Shown: one piece after another, positions 15,838 to 25,786 of the stretch
Layout of the letters: each line of letters starts with the position of its first letter
Numbering within the stretch: the stretch's first letter is position 1
The notes under the pieces: generated by a model
The model's input: only the letters and a program-made list of their open reading frames with translations
What the model was told of the DNA's origin: nothing
Database searches by the model: none
Assembly: GCA_028289195.1 (NCBI GenBank)
Contig: JANQQR010000022.1
Location: 62,001-126,000 of the forward strand
Direction of reading: 5' to 3'
Source of the DNA: Phycisphaerales bacterium
GTDB lineage: Bacteria; Planctomycetota; Phycisphaerae; Phycisphaerales; UBA1924
Length of the DNA: 64,000 nt
Program-made: the position numbers and the translations under genes

Positions 15838-18498
15838 GTGGCAGAGGCACCTACCGAACTAGGCCCGTACACCATCGAGCGCGAGATCGGTCGCGGCGGG
15901 ATGGGTGTCGTCTACCTCGGGCGCGACACCAAACTCGACAGGCCGGTCGCCATCAAGGCGCTGCCCGAGCACCTGGCCGAGGATCCCGATCGCCTGGCGC
16001 GCTTCGAGCGCGAGGCGCGCACCCTCGCGCAACTGAGCCATCCCAACGTCGCGGGGATCTACGGCGTGGAGGAACAGGACGGAGCGCGATACCTCGTCCT
16101 TGAATTCGTCGAGGGCGAGACGCTCGCCGAACGCCTCGATCGCGGGGCGCTGCCGGTCGACGAGGCGCTGGAGCTCGCGTCGCAGATCGCCGGCGGCGTG
16201 CGCGCGGCGCACGAGGGCGGCGTGGTTCATCGCGACCTGAAGCCCGGCAACATCGTCGTGACGCCCCAGGGCCAGGCCAAGGTGCTCGACTTCGGGCTGG
16301 CGCGGGCCGACGAGGGCGCATCGTCCTCGGGCGCCTTCAGCCAGAGCCCCACGCTGACATCGCCCGCTGTCCACTCCCCCACCGTGCCCGGCGTGATCCT
16401 GGGCACCGCGGCGTACATGAGCCCGGAGCAGGCGCGCGGTCGCGGCGTCGACAAGCGCGCCGACATCTGGTCGTTCGGCGTGGTGCTCTACGAGATGCTC
16501 GTCGGGGGCTCGCCGTTCGCCGGCGAGACCGTGAGCGACTCCGTGGGGGCCGTGCTGCACAAGCAGATCGACATGGACCGGCTGCCGGAGGACGCGCCGG
16601 CCTCGATCCGGCGTGTGCTGACGCGCTGCCTGCAGCGGGACAGGAATCTGCGCTACCACGACATCGGCGACGCGGTGCTCGATCTCGAAGCGGGCGAGCG
16701 CGAAGCGGCGCCGGCGCCGTCCGGAACATCGAAGGGGTTGCTCGCCGTCGCCTGCGCGGGAGCGCTCGTGGTCGGCGCGGCGCTCGCGTGGTTCGGACTC
16801 GGCGGCGGCGGCGCGCCGAGCCTGGCCGAGGGCTACGGAGAGAGCGCGGCGCTCTCGATCTACGCTCCCGACGGACACGAGATCTACGGCCCGATCGCGA
16901 TCAGCCCGGACGGCAGAACGATCGCGTTTACAGCCGACGACCCCTTCGGAGTCGGGACTCTCTATCTGCGCGACATCGACGGGTTCGAACTGAGGGAGGT
17001 TCCTCGCAGTCGCGACGCCTGGAGCCCCTTCTTCAGCCCGGACGGCGCCTCGGTCGCGTTCCACGCCGGCGGGGAACTCCTGCGAGTGCCGGTCTCGGGC
17101 GGCACTCCTCGGGGCATCGCGGACGCCCCGTCGGTAACCGGTGGGGCCTGGCTGCCGAGCGGGGAGATCGTCTACTCGCACGGCGTGGGGACGGGGCTGC
17201 TGCGCGTGCGCGACGATGGCACGCCGATGGAGGCGCTGCTCCCGCTGGCGGAAGACAGCCCGGACTACGCGTACGTCTGGCCGCAGTGGATCGACGGGGC
17301 GGACTCGATGCTGTTCACCGCCTGGGTCAGCCGCGAGGGAGCCGAGAGAGGGACCGACGGGGCGCGGATGCTCGACCTGGCAACCGGGCGACAGCAGTCG
17401 TTTGGCGGGGGGCGGTCCCGGGAGTTCGTTCCGCCCGTGCGCTGGAGCAACTCGGGACACGCGATCTTCGAAGCGTTCGGTGCAGGGTTGATGGTTGCTC
17501 CGTTCGACCCGGGAGACGGAGAACTGCCGTCGTTCGCTGCGGCAACCCAGCTGCTGGAAGATCTGGCCACTCTGGGCAACACGACTCGAACGGTCTTCGA
17601 CCTGAGCGACAACGGCACGCTGGTGTACGTGCCGCGCCCACGGACCGACCGGCGCCTGGTCTGGGTGTCGGCCGACGGCTCGGTCGAGCCGGTCCTCACG
17701 CAGGCCGGCCTCTCGAACACGAGGCTGACGGGCCGGGTCGCGTTGAGTTCCGACGGTGAGCGTGCGCTGATCGGCGGGGGCGGGGACATCGTCGAGGTGG
17801 ACCTGGCGCGCGGGCTCCCGACGCCGATCACCCGCCAGGCGAACAACAGCTCCGCCTTCTACATCGGCCCGAACGAAGGCGTGGGGTTCCGATCGAACCG
17901 GGCGCAGGGCTGGGCACTGTGGCGGACCCAGCGTGGGACGAGCGCCGAGCCGGAACTGGTCGTGCGCGGGACCGGCGATATCCGCAGCGCCGATTCCATT
18001 CCCGGCGGGGGATTCGTGTACGTCGACGACGGGAACCTCTATTCGGTTGACGCCGAGGGCGAAACACGACCGCTGCATGTTTCTGAGAGCCGGGCGCGAT
18101 CCTGCAGAGCATCTCCTGACGGATCGCTCGTCGCGTTCACGACGGACGATTCCGGGAGCACCGAGGTCTACGTCCTGCCGGTCGACGGATCCTCGCTGCC
18201 GACGCGAATCACAACCACGGGCGGCTGGGCTCCTGTTTGGGCGCCGGACGGCTCTGGCGTCTACTTCCGACGCGGGCGCGCGATCATGCGCGTCTCCATT
18301 GATGGCACCCGCCCGACCGGAGATCCCGAACAGGTATTCGCGGCTGAATTCCTCGTAGGCGGGGTCTCGTACGACATCAGCGCCGACAGCACCCGGGTGC
18401 TCGCGATCCAGGAGGACGCAGAAGCGCGGCAGGACGAGATCCGCGTCATCACGAATTTCTTCGATGACATCGAACGCGCCGCGGGGAGTGAGCGGTGA
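15838..18498 (+). CDS. Receptor-like Ser/Thr kinase 3 with beta-propeller sensor
   Basis: An 886-residue paralogue counted from GTG 15838. K40, HRDLKPGN with D133, DFG D151, membrane helix about 301-321. The kinase domain differs from its neighbours in LELASQIAGGVRAAHEGG and in a longer activation loop (GASSSGAFSQSPTLTSP). Sensor blades include ISPDGRTIAFT, FSPDGASVAFH, ASPDGSLVAFT and WAPDGSGVYF, with the segment DNGTLVYVPRPRTDRRLVWV shared in type with kinases 5 and 8. The stop overlaps the next kinase by 4 bp (GTGA), so kinases 3 and 4 form a translationally coupled pair, the only one in the array. Confidence 0.92.
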   Translation: MAEAPTELGPYTIEREIGRGGMGVVYLGRDTKLDRPVAIKALPEHLAEDPDRLARFEREARTLAQLSHPNVAGIYGVEEQDGARYLVLEFVEGETLAERLDRGALPVDEALELASQIAGGVRAAHEGGVVHRDLKPGNIVVTPQGQAKVLDFGLARADEGASSSGAFSQSPTLTSPAVHSPTVPGVILGTAAYMSPEQARGRGVDKRADIWSFGVVLYEMLVGGSPFAGETVSDSVGAVLHKQIDMDRLPEDAPASIRRVLTRCLQRDRNLRYHDIGDAVLDLEAGEREAAPAPSGTSKGLLAVACAGALVVGAALAWFGLGGGGAPSLAEGYGESAALSIYAPDGHEIYGPIAISPDGRTIAFTADDPFGVGTLYLRDIDGFELREVPRSRDAWSPFFSPDGASVAFHAGGELLRVPVSGGTPRGIADAPSVTGGAWLPSGEIVYSHGVGTGLLRVRDDGTPMEALLPLAEDSPDYAYVWPQWIDGADSMLFTAWVSREGAERGTDGARMLDLATGRQQSFGGGRSREFVPPVRWSNSGHAIFEAFGAGLMVAPFDPGDGELPSFAAATQLLEDLATLGNTTRTVFDLSDNGTLVYVPRPRTDRRLVWVSADGSVEPVLTQAGLSNTRLTGRVALSSDGERALIGGGGDIVEVDLARGLPTPITRQANNSSAFYIGPNEGVGFRSNRAQGWALWRTQRGTSAEPELVVRGTGDIRSADSIPGGGFVYVDDGNLYSVDAEGETRPLHVSESRARSCRASPDGSLVAFTTDDSGSTEVYVLPVDGSSLPTRITTTGGWAPVWAPDGSGVYFRRGRAIMRVSIDGTRPTGDPEQVFAAEFLVGGVSYDISADSTRVLAIQEDAEARQDEIRVITNFFDDIERAAGSER

Positions 18499-21167
18499 AC
18501 GCCGCGGTCCCCGAGCAGCTCGGCCCCTACACCATCGAGCGCGAGATCGGTCGCGGCGGGATGGGTGTCGTCTACCTCGGGCGCGACACCAAGCTCGACC
18601 GGCCCGTCGCCATCAAGGCGCTGCCCGAGCACCTCGCTGAGGATCCTGATCGCCTGGCGCGATTCGAGCGCGAGGCGCGCACGCTCGCGCAGCTGAGCCA
18701 CCCCAATGTCGCCGGGATCTACGGCGTGGAACAGCAGGACGGCGCACGCTACCTCGTGCTCGAGTTCGTGGAGGGCGAGACGCTGGGCGAACGCCTCGAC
18801 CGGGGGGCGCTGCCGGTGGATGAGGCGCTGGACGTGTGCACGCAGATCGCCTCGGGTGTGGAAGCGGCGCACGACGCGGGCGTCGTCCACCGGGATCTCA
18901 AGCCCGCGAACATCAAGCTCACGCCCGACGGGCGGGTGAAGGTGCTCGACTTCGGGCTCGCCAAGAGCTCCGAGGGCCACAGCACGTCTTCGTCGGGCTT
19001 CAGCCAGGTGCAGACCGTCACGAGCCCCGGCATCGCCAACTCGCCGACGGTGCCGGGCGTGATCCTGGGCACCGCCCCCTACATGAGCCCGGAGCAGGCC
19101 CGCGGCCGGACCGTGGACAAGCGCTCGGACATCTGGTCGTTCGGCGTGCTCCTGTACGAGTGCCTGACGGGCGCTGGCCCGTTCATCGGCGAGACGGCGA
19201 CCGACTCGATCGGCGCGATCCTGCACAAGGATGTCGACCTCTCGCGCCTGCCCGCGGGCACACCCGCCCAGGTGCGGCGTGTGCTGAAGCGCTGCCTCGA
19301 GCGCGACAAGAGCCTGCGCTATCGGGACATCGGGGATGCGCGCCTCGACCTGTCGGCGAGCGTCGACGAGGGCCCCTCGTCGCGGGCGCGCATGGGGATG
19401 GGCGCGATCGCGGGTGTGCTGGGCGCCGGGCTGGCCATCGGCGCGGGCGCGGTCTGGTTCGGCGCGGGCGCGGGCCCGGTCGAACCCGAGCGAGCGCAGA
19501 TTCGGTTCAACATCGGCGCCCCGGCCGGCGGCATGATCGCCGACGACAGCTTCCTGTGCGCGTTCGACATCGCGCCCGACGGCCAGAGCATCGTGTTCGT
19601 CGGAGAGCGGGACGGCGTCCGCCGGCTCTACGTCCGGGCGTTCGACGAACTCGATGCGCGCGAGCTCGCGGACACGATCGGCGCGGAGGGGCCGCGGTTC
19701 TCGCCGGACGGGCGGTCGGTGGCGTTCGCGGCCGACACGAAGATCAAGCGCATCGGCATCGAGGGGGGCCCGTCGCGCGAGGTGTGCGACGCCGCCAGCC
19801 CGCGCGGGCTGAGTTGGGTGAACGAGGACCTGCTCGTGTTCACGCCGGCGCAGCTCGCGGTGATCATGACGGTCCCCGCCAGCGGCGGGCAGCCTTCGGT
19901 CCTGACGGAGTTCGAGGACGGCGATGTGGAGTACAGCCATCGCCACCCCGAGGCGCTGCCGGACGGCGACACCGTGCTGTTCTCCCGCGCCAACTTCCGC
20001 GACTGGGACCAGCTTGAGGTCTGGGCGGTCTCGCTGAGCACCCGCGAGACTCGGCGCATCTTCACGGGCGCAGCCCAGGTGCGCTACTCGCCGTCGGGGC
20101 ACCTCGTGTACGTCAGCGGCGGCGCGCTCATGGCGCAGGCGTTCGACATCGAGACGCTCGAGACGACGGGCTCGCCGCGCTCGTTGCCTTTCCGCATCAC
20201 CAACCAGCAGAACACCGGCGCCACCCAGTTCACCGTCGGGCCCGACGGCACGCTGGCGATGATCCGCGGCGGCTCGATCGGTGTCGATTCCGAGCTCGTG
20301 ACGGTCTCGCTCGACGGGAGCGCCACGGCGCTGAGCGAGGAGCGGCGCGCGTACCGCGTGCCGCGCCTGTCGCCGGACGCTTCGAGCGTGCTGACCATCG
20401 CGGTCGAGCAGGGACGCGGAGACATGTACACGCTCGATCTGGAAACCGGCGGGCTCGCCCGCCAGACGTTCCGGGGCAGCACGATGGGGATCTGGTCGGC
20501 GGACGGCGGATCGGTGATCTACGCCAACGCCGACACCGGCAACTACGAGTTCCGGCGCCGCCCCGCCGACGGCGGCATCGACGAGAGGATGATGGACAAC
20601 CTCCCGGGCGTGCCGCTGGCGCTGTGCCATCGCGACGATCCGGAGCTCCTGCTCTTTTCGAGCTTCCGGACCGATTCAATCGAGCGCCTGATGATCGCTG
20701 AGCCCGAATCGGACCAATGGCGCGTTCGACCCCTGATCGAGTCAGACGCGAACACCCGCGGCGGCGCGCTCTCGCCCGATGGGCGCTGGCTGGCGTACGT
20801 CAGCGACGAACTGGATCGGATGGACGTGTTCGTCACCGAGTTCCCCGGGTGCACGCGCAAATGGCACCTCTCGCCCGACGGCGGCTCGGAGCCGGCCTGG
20901 TCGCGGGACGGCAGCACGCTCTACTTCCGCAACGGGCAGACGATGCTCAAGACCGAGGTCTCTCCCGGAGAGACGTTCCGGGCCTCCCAGCCCGAGGCGT
21001 TGTTCACGACGTGGTACGAGGGCCTGGTCGGCGCGGGCCTGGCGAACTACGACGTGCTCCCGGATGGGCAGGGGTTCGTCATGGTGCGCCCGGTGCGCGA
21101 CGGATCACGCGAGGCGCGGATCAGTGTGCTGCCCGGCTGGGCGGACTCGCTCGAGACACGCGACTGA
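18495..21167 (+). CDS. Receptor-like Ser/Thr kinase 4 with beta-propeller sensor
   Basis: An 890-residue paralogue starting at GTG 18495 inside the stop of kinase 3. It has no promoter box of its own and presumably depends on kinase 3 transcription. K41, HRDLKPAN with D134, DFG D152, membrane helix about 303-323 in a Gly/Ala-rich stretch (AIAGVLGAGLAIGAGAVWF). Blades: IAPDGQSIVFV, FSPDGRSVAFA, YSPSGHLVYVS, LSPDASSVLTI, LSPDGRWLAYVS, WSRDGSTLYF. The stop codon abuts, with no gap, the stop of the convergent acyltransferase gene. Target and ligand unknown. Confidence 0.92.
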   Translation: MNAAVPEQLGPYTIEREIGRGGMGVVYLGRDTKLDRPVAIKALPEHLAEDPDRLARFEREARTLAQLSHPNVAGIYGVEQQDGARYLVLEFVEGETLGERLDRGALPVDEALDVCTQIASGVEAAHDAGVVHRDLKPANIKLTPDGRVKVLDFGLAKSSEGHSTSSSGFSQVQTVTSPGIANSPTVPGVILGTAPYMSPEQARGRTVDKRSDIWSFGVLLYECLTGAGPFIGETATDSIGAILHKDVDLSRLPAGTPAQVRRVLKRCLERDKSLRYRDIGDARLDLSASVDEGPSSRARMGMGAIAGVLGAGLAIGAGAVWFGAGAGPVEPERAQIRFNIGAPAGGMIADDSFLCAFDIAPDGQSIVFVGERDGVRRLYVRAFDELDARELADTIGAEGPRFSPDGRSVAFAADTKIKRIGIEGGPSREVCDAASPRGLSWVNEDLLVFTPAQLAVIMTVPASGGQPSVLTEFEDGDVEYSHRHPEALPDGDTVLFSRANFRDWDQLEVWAVSLSTRETRRIFTGAAQVRYSPSGHLVYVSGGALMAQAFDIETLETTGSPRSLPFRITNQQNTGATQFTVGPDGTLAMIRGGSIGVDSELVTVSLDGSATALSEERRAYRVPRLSPDASSVLTIAVEQGRGDMYTLDLETGGLARQTFRGSTMGIWSADGGSVIYANADTGNYEFRRRPADGGIDERMMDNLPGVPLALCHRDDPELLLFSSFRTDSIERLMIAEPESDQWRVRPLIESDANTRGGALSPDGRWLAYVSDELDRMDVFVTEFPGCTRKWHLSPDGGSEPAWSRDGSTLYFRNGQTMLKTEVSPGETFRASQPEALFTTWYEGLVGAGLANYDVLPDGQGFVMVRPVRDGSREARISVLPGWADSLETRD

Positions 21168-22418
21168 TCAATCGTGTCCCTTCGTGCCGTTGTGCCCGTT
21201 GAGGCCGGCGGGCGCGGGCGGCGCCTTGGCGGCGCGACGGGCATTGCGGATGGCCGGTCCGTTGAGCATCACACCGATCAGGGTGTAGCGGACGAACAGC
21301 TGGTAGGTCCCGTACATCAGGGCGCACGAGGCGAGCATCGCCAGCGAGAACTTCGTGATCGCGCCCGCGTCCATCGGGCGGATGAGCGCGGGGAACCAGA
21401 TGACCACAGGCAGGTGGACGAGGTAGACCCAGTAGGCGGAGTCCGAGAGGTAGCGCATCACTCGGCTGGGACGCTGGAACGCTCGCAGGAACAGGCCGGT
21501 GAACCCGACGATCAGCGGCCCGGTCGACGCGGCCCCCACGGCCTTGATGAGCATGGGGTGCGCCTCGGGCTCCTGCTCGAACGGCGGGGTCATGCTGCCA
21601 AACCAGGCGGCCAGCGCGATCCCGATCACCAGCCAGACGGGCCATCCCCGCCCGAGCGACGGCAGCAGCTCGCGCCGGTGGTAGAGCAGCCAGCCGGCGC
21701 CGAAGAACAGCGCGTAGTACATCACCGTGATCGGTGCGGGAAACGGGTTCAGCCCGTCGAGGTACGCCCCGAGGCCCGGATGCAGCAGCAGGAAGAGGAA
21801 CCCGAAGAGCGAGAGCGTCGGTGCCGCCAGGCCCGCGCGCACAGCGGCGGCCCACGCCTCGGTGAGACCGCTTGACACTGCGCCGACGACGCCGATTTTC
21901 CGTCCCGCCAGCCACGCGATCATGGCCAGCACGTACAGGACCATCAGCGTGCGCAGGAACCACAGGTGCCACGGCAGGAAGAACATCCACCCACCGACCT
22001 CCCGCAGCCCGTCGCGTGCCGCGGTGCCGAATCCGGATCGCTCCTCGACGGGGAGATCGAGCGTGGCGCACCACGCGCTGATCGCGAAGAGCATCGGCAG
22101 GATCGTCAGCGACGACACGACATACGGGAGCGCGATCCGCTTGGCGCGGTGCATCGCGAATCCGCGCGCCCCGTATCGCCCGATGAGCATGCAGCCGAAG
22201 AACCCGGCGACCAGGAAGAACAGCTCCATGCGGAACTGGTGGATGATCGCGATCGTGTAATCGAACACCGCGTTGTTGGACGAGTCGATGATCGGCCACA
22301 CCGGCCAGGGATCGGCTTCGTAGGGCAGCGCGGCGTGGAGCACGACGCCGAGGAGCATCGCGATCGCGCGGAGCGCATCCATCGCGTGCAGGCGCTCGTT
22401 GTGCGAGATCTGGGCCAT
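21168..22418 (-). CDS. Acyltransferase-3 family membrane protein (OpgC-like)
   Basis: A 416-residue integral membrane acyltransferase. The start is the ATG at 22418 (MAQISHNERLHAMDALRAIA) with GGAGG upstream; a longer frame to 22955 is not supported. The N-terminal MDALRAIAMLLGVVLHA carries the conserved Arg and His of PF01757, and about ten hydrophobic helices follow. Inner-membrane proteins of this family O-acylate carbohydrates; the MELFFLVAGFF segment and overall size fit the glucan-modifying OpgC/MdoC group, but the substrate is inferred. The tail GLNGHNGTKGHD is hydrophilic. It sits between kinases 4 and 5 on the opposite strand. Confidence 0.85.
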   Translation of the reverse strand: MAQISHNERLHAMDALRAIAMLLGVVLHAALPYEADPWPVWPIIDSSNNAVFDYTIAIIHQFRMELFFLVAGFFGCMLIGRYGARGFAMHRAKRIALPYVVSSLTILPMLFAISAWCATLDLPVEERSGFGTAARDGLREVGGWMFFLPWHLWFLRTLMVLYVLAMIAWLAGRKIGVVGAVSSGLTEAWAAAVRAGLAAPTLSLFGFLFLLLHPGLGAYLDGLNPFPAPITVMYYALFFGAGWLLYHRRELLPSLGRGWPVWLVIGIALAAWFGSMTPPFEQEPEAHPMLIKAVGAASTGPLIVGFTGLFLRAFQRPSRVMRYLSDSAYWVYLVHLPVVIWFPALIRPMDAGAITKFSLAMLASCALMYGTYQLFVRYTLIGVMLNGPAIRNARRAAKAPPAPAGLNGHNGTKGHD

Positions 22419-22471
22419 GGATCCGCCTCCCTCACTGCCCGGACGGAGGAGGATAGCAGGGAAGGTGCCGC

Positions 22472-22984
22472 TCAGGATCCGACCGAGCTGTCTCCCGCGG
22501 GTTCGAGCGCACCGCGCACGGCGTCGTGGAGCATGCGCATCTGCGCGCGGGCGAGGCGCTGCCCGACTCGCGCCGACCAGAGCATCGCGATCGCGAGCAG
22601 CGCGGGGATCGCGACGCCCCAGAGCATCGTCGGGGGCTGGTCGAGCATCCACTGGCTGAAGGCCCAGCAGCCGGTGATCATCGCGATGGTGAGCAGGGCG
22701 ATATAGGTAAGCATGAACCCGGTCCACACGCTCGGCGCCGGGCTGAAGCGCGCGTAGACGTGGGAAGCGTGGCTGTCGTCCGAAGCGGGGTTGACGTCCA
22801 CATGCACCCACGGCGACCAGAAGTGGCGGCGCCCGCGCTCGACGGTGATCAGCATGTGGGACCGGACGGACTGCCCGACGAACGGCGAGCCGTCGCGTTC
22901 GTACACGCCCCGGATCAGCCCCTCTGCCCGAGCGGGCTCCACGGGCACGGTGCACTCGAAGGTTGGACGCAGCAGGTCCGCCAT
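22472..22984 (-). CDS. Two-helix membrane protein of unknown function
   Basis: A 170-residue protein, start at ATG 22984 (MADLLRPTF) with GGAGG about 15 nt upstream. The first ~85 residues are soluble (CTVPVEPARAEGLIRGVY, RGRRHFWSPWVHVDV). Then come two hydrophobic helices (TGFMLTYIALLTIAMITGC and LWGVAIPALLAIAMLW) and a basic amphipathic tail. I recognise no family. It ends 53 bp before the acyltransferase start on the same strand, so the two may be co-transcribed. It is divergent from kinase 5. Confidence 0.65.
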   Translation of the reverse strand: MADLLRPTFECTVPVEPARAEGLIRGVYERDGSPFVGQSVRSHMLITVERGRRHFWSPWVHVDVNPASDDSHASHVYARFSPAPSVWTGFMLTYIALLTIAMITGCWAFSQWMLDQPPTMLWGVAIPALLAIAMLWSARVGQRLARAQMRMLHDAVRGALEPAGDSSVGS

Positions 22985-23044
22985 GCGCTCGGCACTCCGC
23001 CTCCCCGGTTCCGGGTCAATGATAGAGCGCCGGACCGATGGCGA

Positions 23045-23050
23045 TACACT
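23045..23050 (+). promoter_or_regulatory. -10 box TACACT, leaderless-type kinase promoter
   Basis: TACACT lies 6 nt before GTG 23057. The frame is open far upstream, over the minus-strand gene, so this box marks the true start. The preceding bases are GA, not GG. Confidence 0.6.
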
Positions 23051-23056
23051 CGGACC

Positions 23057-25756
23057 GTGTCGATCGAACCCGGAGCGAGCATCGGGGCCTGCACCATCGA
23101 ACGCGAGATCGGTCGCGGCGGTATGGGCGTGGTCTACCTCGGGCGCGACACCAAGCTCGACAGGCCCGTGGCCATCAAGGCGCTCCCCGAGCACCTGGCA
23201 GAGGATCCGGACCGCCTGGCGCGCTTCGAGCGCGAGGCGCGCACGCTCGCGCAGCTGAGCCACCCCAACGTCGCCGGGATCTACGGCGTCGAGGAGCAGG
23301 ACGGGGCGCGATACCTCGTGCTGGAGTACGTCGAGGGCGAGACGCTCGCCGAGCGCCTCGATCGCGGGGTGCTCGCGGCCGACGAGACGATCGACGTGTG
23401 CACGCAGATCGCTTCGGGCGTCGAGGCCGCGCACGAGGCCGGGGTCATCCATCGCGATCTCAAGCCCGCGAACGTGAAGATCACCCCCTCGGGGCAGGTG
23501 AAGGTGCTCGACTTCGGCCTCGCCAAGAGCTCGGACGGCAATACCTCGATGATGTCGAGCGCCAGCCAGATCATGACGGCGACTTCGGCGCAGTCCCCGA
23601 ACTCCCCGACCGTTCCCGGCGTGATCCTCGGTACGGCTCCCTACATGAGCCCCGAGCAGGCGCGCGGTCGGAGCGTCGACCAGCGCACGGACATCTGGAG
23701 CTTCGGCGTCATCCTCTATGAGTGCCTGATCGGCACCAGCCCGTTCCGCGGCGAGACGGTGAGCGACTCGATCGGCGCGATCCTCCACAAGGAACCCGAT
23801 CTGGCGCTTCTTCCCGCGGACACCCCGCGGGGACTGCGGCGTGTGCTTCAGCGCTGCCTGCGCCGGGACAAGGACCGGCGATGGCAGGCGATCGGCGACG
23901 TGCGCATCGAGCTCGAGGACGCGCGGAACGACGAGCACACGGGCGGGAGCGCGGCCCCCGGCGCGGCGCGCTCGTGGCCGGCACTGGCGGGCGCCGTGGT
24001 CGCGACCGCCGTGATCGTGGCGGGCGCGGTCTGGCTGGGCACGCGCCCCGAACCACCCGTGGCGCCAGAACCCGTCCGGTTCTCGATGGACTTTGCCGAC
24101 CAGCTCGACATGAGCGGGATGGCGTTCCAGACCGTCGCGATCTCTCCCGACGGGTCGACGATCGTGCACTCCGCCGGGCGCGCGGGGCGCACGCACCTGT
24201 ACATCCGGAAGCTCAACGAGAGCGAGGCCACGAGGATCCCCGGAACGCAGGGCGGCAGATCGCCGTTCTTTTCCGATGACGGCCAGCGCCTGGGGTTCCT
24301 CGCCCAGGGCGAACTGAAGTGGCTCCCGCTCTCGGGCGGGATGCCGCTGACCGTGGCCAGATTCCCGGGCCTGCACTTCGGCGCCGACTGGCTGCCGGAC
24401 GGCTCGATCGTGTATTCGACCTCGCAGGACGAGACCCTGTCTGTCGTTTCGTCATCTGGTGGCACGCCGCGTGCGCTCACGATCGACATCGAGGGTGGCA
24501 CGATCGGGTTCTTCAGGTGGCCGCGCGTGCTGCCGGACGGGCGCCACCTGCTCGTCACCTACATGGGGACCATCGACGGTGCGCCGGGCCCGCACATCCT
24601 GGTCGTGAACATCGAATCGGGAACAAGCCGTGTGCTGACACGCGGCACGGACGCCCGCCTCATCGCATCCGGGTTCCTTATGTACCTGCAGGGCGAGAGC
24701 TTCCTCGTATCGAGATTCGATGTGGATGCACTGGAGCTCGTCGGCCAGCCGCGCGCGATGGAGATGAGCCCGCGGGCCGACGGGTTCGGATCGGTCTGGG
24801 CGGCTGTGTCGGACAACGGCACGCTGGTCTACGTCCCCGGCGGGGCCATCCGCGGACTCGGCCGGCTGGTCTGGGTGGAACGGGACGGGCGCGTGACGTC
24901 GCTGTCCGACGAGTCGCGCGGCTACTACACGCCGCGCCTTTCTCCGGACGGCTCGCGGATCACCTATTGGTCGACCAGCGATGCGGACGGGCAGGGGGTG
25001 TTCTCGTACGACATCCGCCAGGGCCGCTCGTTTCCTATCCGCTACACCACGATCGAAGGCGGGTCGTATCCGATCTGGGTGCCGGGCGAGCAGTCGATCT
25101 GCGCCCTGGTCAACGAGCCCGGCGGGGGCTGGACCCTCCAGTCGGCGCGCCCGGATGGCAGCGGCACCCCCCAGGTGATCGCGCGCACGGGCGTCGCCCG
25201 TCTCATCACGTCGTTCGATCCGTCGGGCGCGGGCGGCCTGGGCTACGAGGTCAACCCGGTCACGAATCGCGACATCCTCCTCGTGGAGTCGTTCGATGAG
25301 ATGCGCCCGCTGATCGCCACGCCGGCGAACGAGCGGGCGCCCCGCATCGCCCCCGGCGGCGACTGGTTCGCGTTCGTCTCCGATCAGTCCGGCCAGGACG
25401 AGGTGTACGTGAGCTCGTATCCCGATGGAGAGGGCCGGATCCTGGTCTCTGTGCGCGGGGGCACCGAACCCTGCTGGTCCCCGGACGGCTCCGAGCTCTA
25501 CTTCCGCACCGACGATGCGATGATGGCGGTGCCGGTGACGTACGAGAACGGCAGCATCAGGCTCGGCCAGGCCGAGGAGCTCTTCAAGGGCCGGTACCTC
25601 CTCGATTACTTCGGCAACGCCAACTACGACGTCGACCCCGAGGGCGGGCGCTTCCTGATGGTCCTGACCGAAGAGGTCGAGGAATGGGAGAAGCAGGTCG
25701 TGCTCGACTGGACGACCGATCTGGAACGGATGCTGCCGCGCGTCGGCGGCAGGTAA
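23057..25756 (+). CDS. Receptor-like Ser/Thr kinase 5 with beta-propeller sensor
   Basis: An 899-residue paralogue. The N-terminus MSIEPGASIGACTIEREIG keeps the family pattern but with Cys in place of Tyr. K41, HRDLKPAN with D134, DFG D152; membrane helix near 308-328 (ALAGAVVATAVIVAGAVWL). The activation loop contains Met/Ser runs (SMMSSASQIMTATSAQ). Blades: ISPDGSTIVHS, LPDGSIVYST, LSPDGSRITYW, WSPDGSELYF, plus DNGTLVYVPGG followed by GRLVWVERDG, the same sensor type as kinases 3 and 8. It precedes kinase 6 by 30 bp, which has its own box. Confidence 0.92.
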   Translation: MSIEPGASIGACTIEREIGRGGMGVVYLGRDTKLDRPVAIKALPEHLAEDPDRLARFEREARTLAQLSHPNVAGIYGVEEQDGARYLVLEYVEGETLAERLDRGVLAADETIDVCTQIASGVEAAHEAGVIHRDLKPANVKITPSGQVKVLDFGLAKSSDGNTSMMSSASQIMTATSAQSPNSPTVPGVILGTAPYMSPEQARGRSVDQRTDIWSFGVILYECLIGTSPFRGETVSDSIGAILHKEPDLALLPADTPRGLRRVLQRCLRRDKDRRWQAIGDVRIELEDARNDEHTGGSAAPGAARSWPALAGAVVATAVIVAGAVWLGTRPEPPVAPEPVRFSMDFADQLDMSGMAFQTVAISPDGSTIVHSAGRAGRTHLYIRKLNESEATRIPGTQGGRSPFFSDDGQRLGFLAQGELKWLPLSGGMPLTVARFPGLHFGADWLPDGSIVYSTSQDETLSVVSSSGGTPRALTIDIEGGTIGFFRWPRVLPDGRHLLVTYMGTIDGAPGPHILVVNIESGTSRVLTRGTDARLIASGFLMYLQGESFLVSRFDVDALELVGQPRAMEMSPRADGFGSVWAAVSDNGTLVYVPGGAIRGLGRLVWVERDGRVTSLSDESRGYYTPRLSPDGSRITYWSTSDADGQGVFSYDIRQGRSFPIRYTTIEGGSYPIWVPGEQSICALVNEPGGGWTLQSARPDGSGTPQVIARTGVARLITSFDPSGAGGLGYEVNPVTNRDILLVESFDEMRPLIATPANERAPRIAPGGDWFAFVSDQSGQDEVYVSSYPDGEGRILVSVRGGTEPCWSPDGSELYFRTDDAMMAVPVTYENGSIRLGQAEELFKGRYLLDYFGNANYDVDPEGGRFLMVLTEEVEEWEKQVVLDWTTDLERMLPRVGGR

Positions 25757-25773
25757 TCCGCGCCTGGAACGAA

Positions 25774-25779
25774 TAGGCT
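25774..25779 (+). promoter_or_regulatory. -10 box TAGGCT, leaderless-type kinase promoter
   Basis: TAGGCT lies 7 nt before GTG 25787, within the 30-bp gap between kinases 5 and 6. Confidence 0.5.
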
Positions 25780-25786
25780 CTGGCTC

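Noticed and set aside
22526-23056. 177-codon upstream extension of kinase 5
   Set aside because: It overlaps a supported minus-strand gene, and the TACACT box lies just before GTG 23057.
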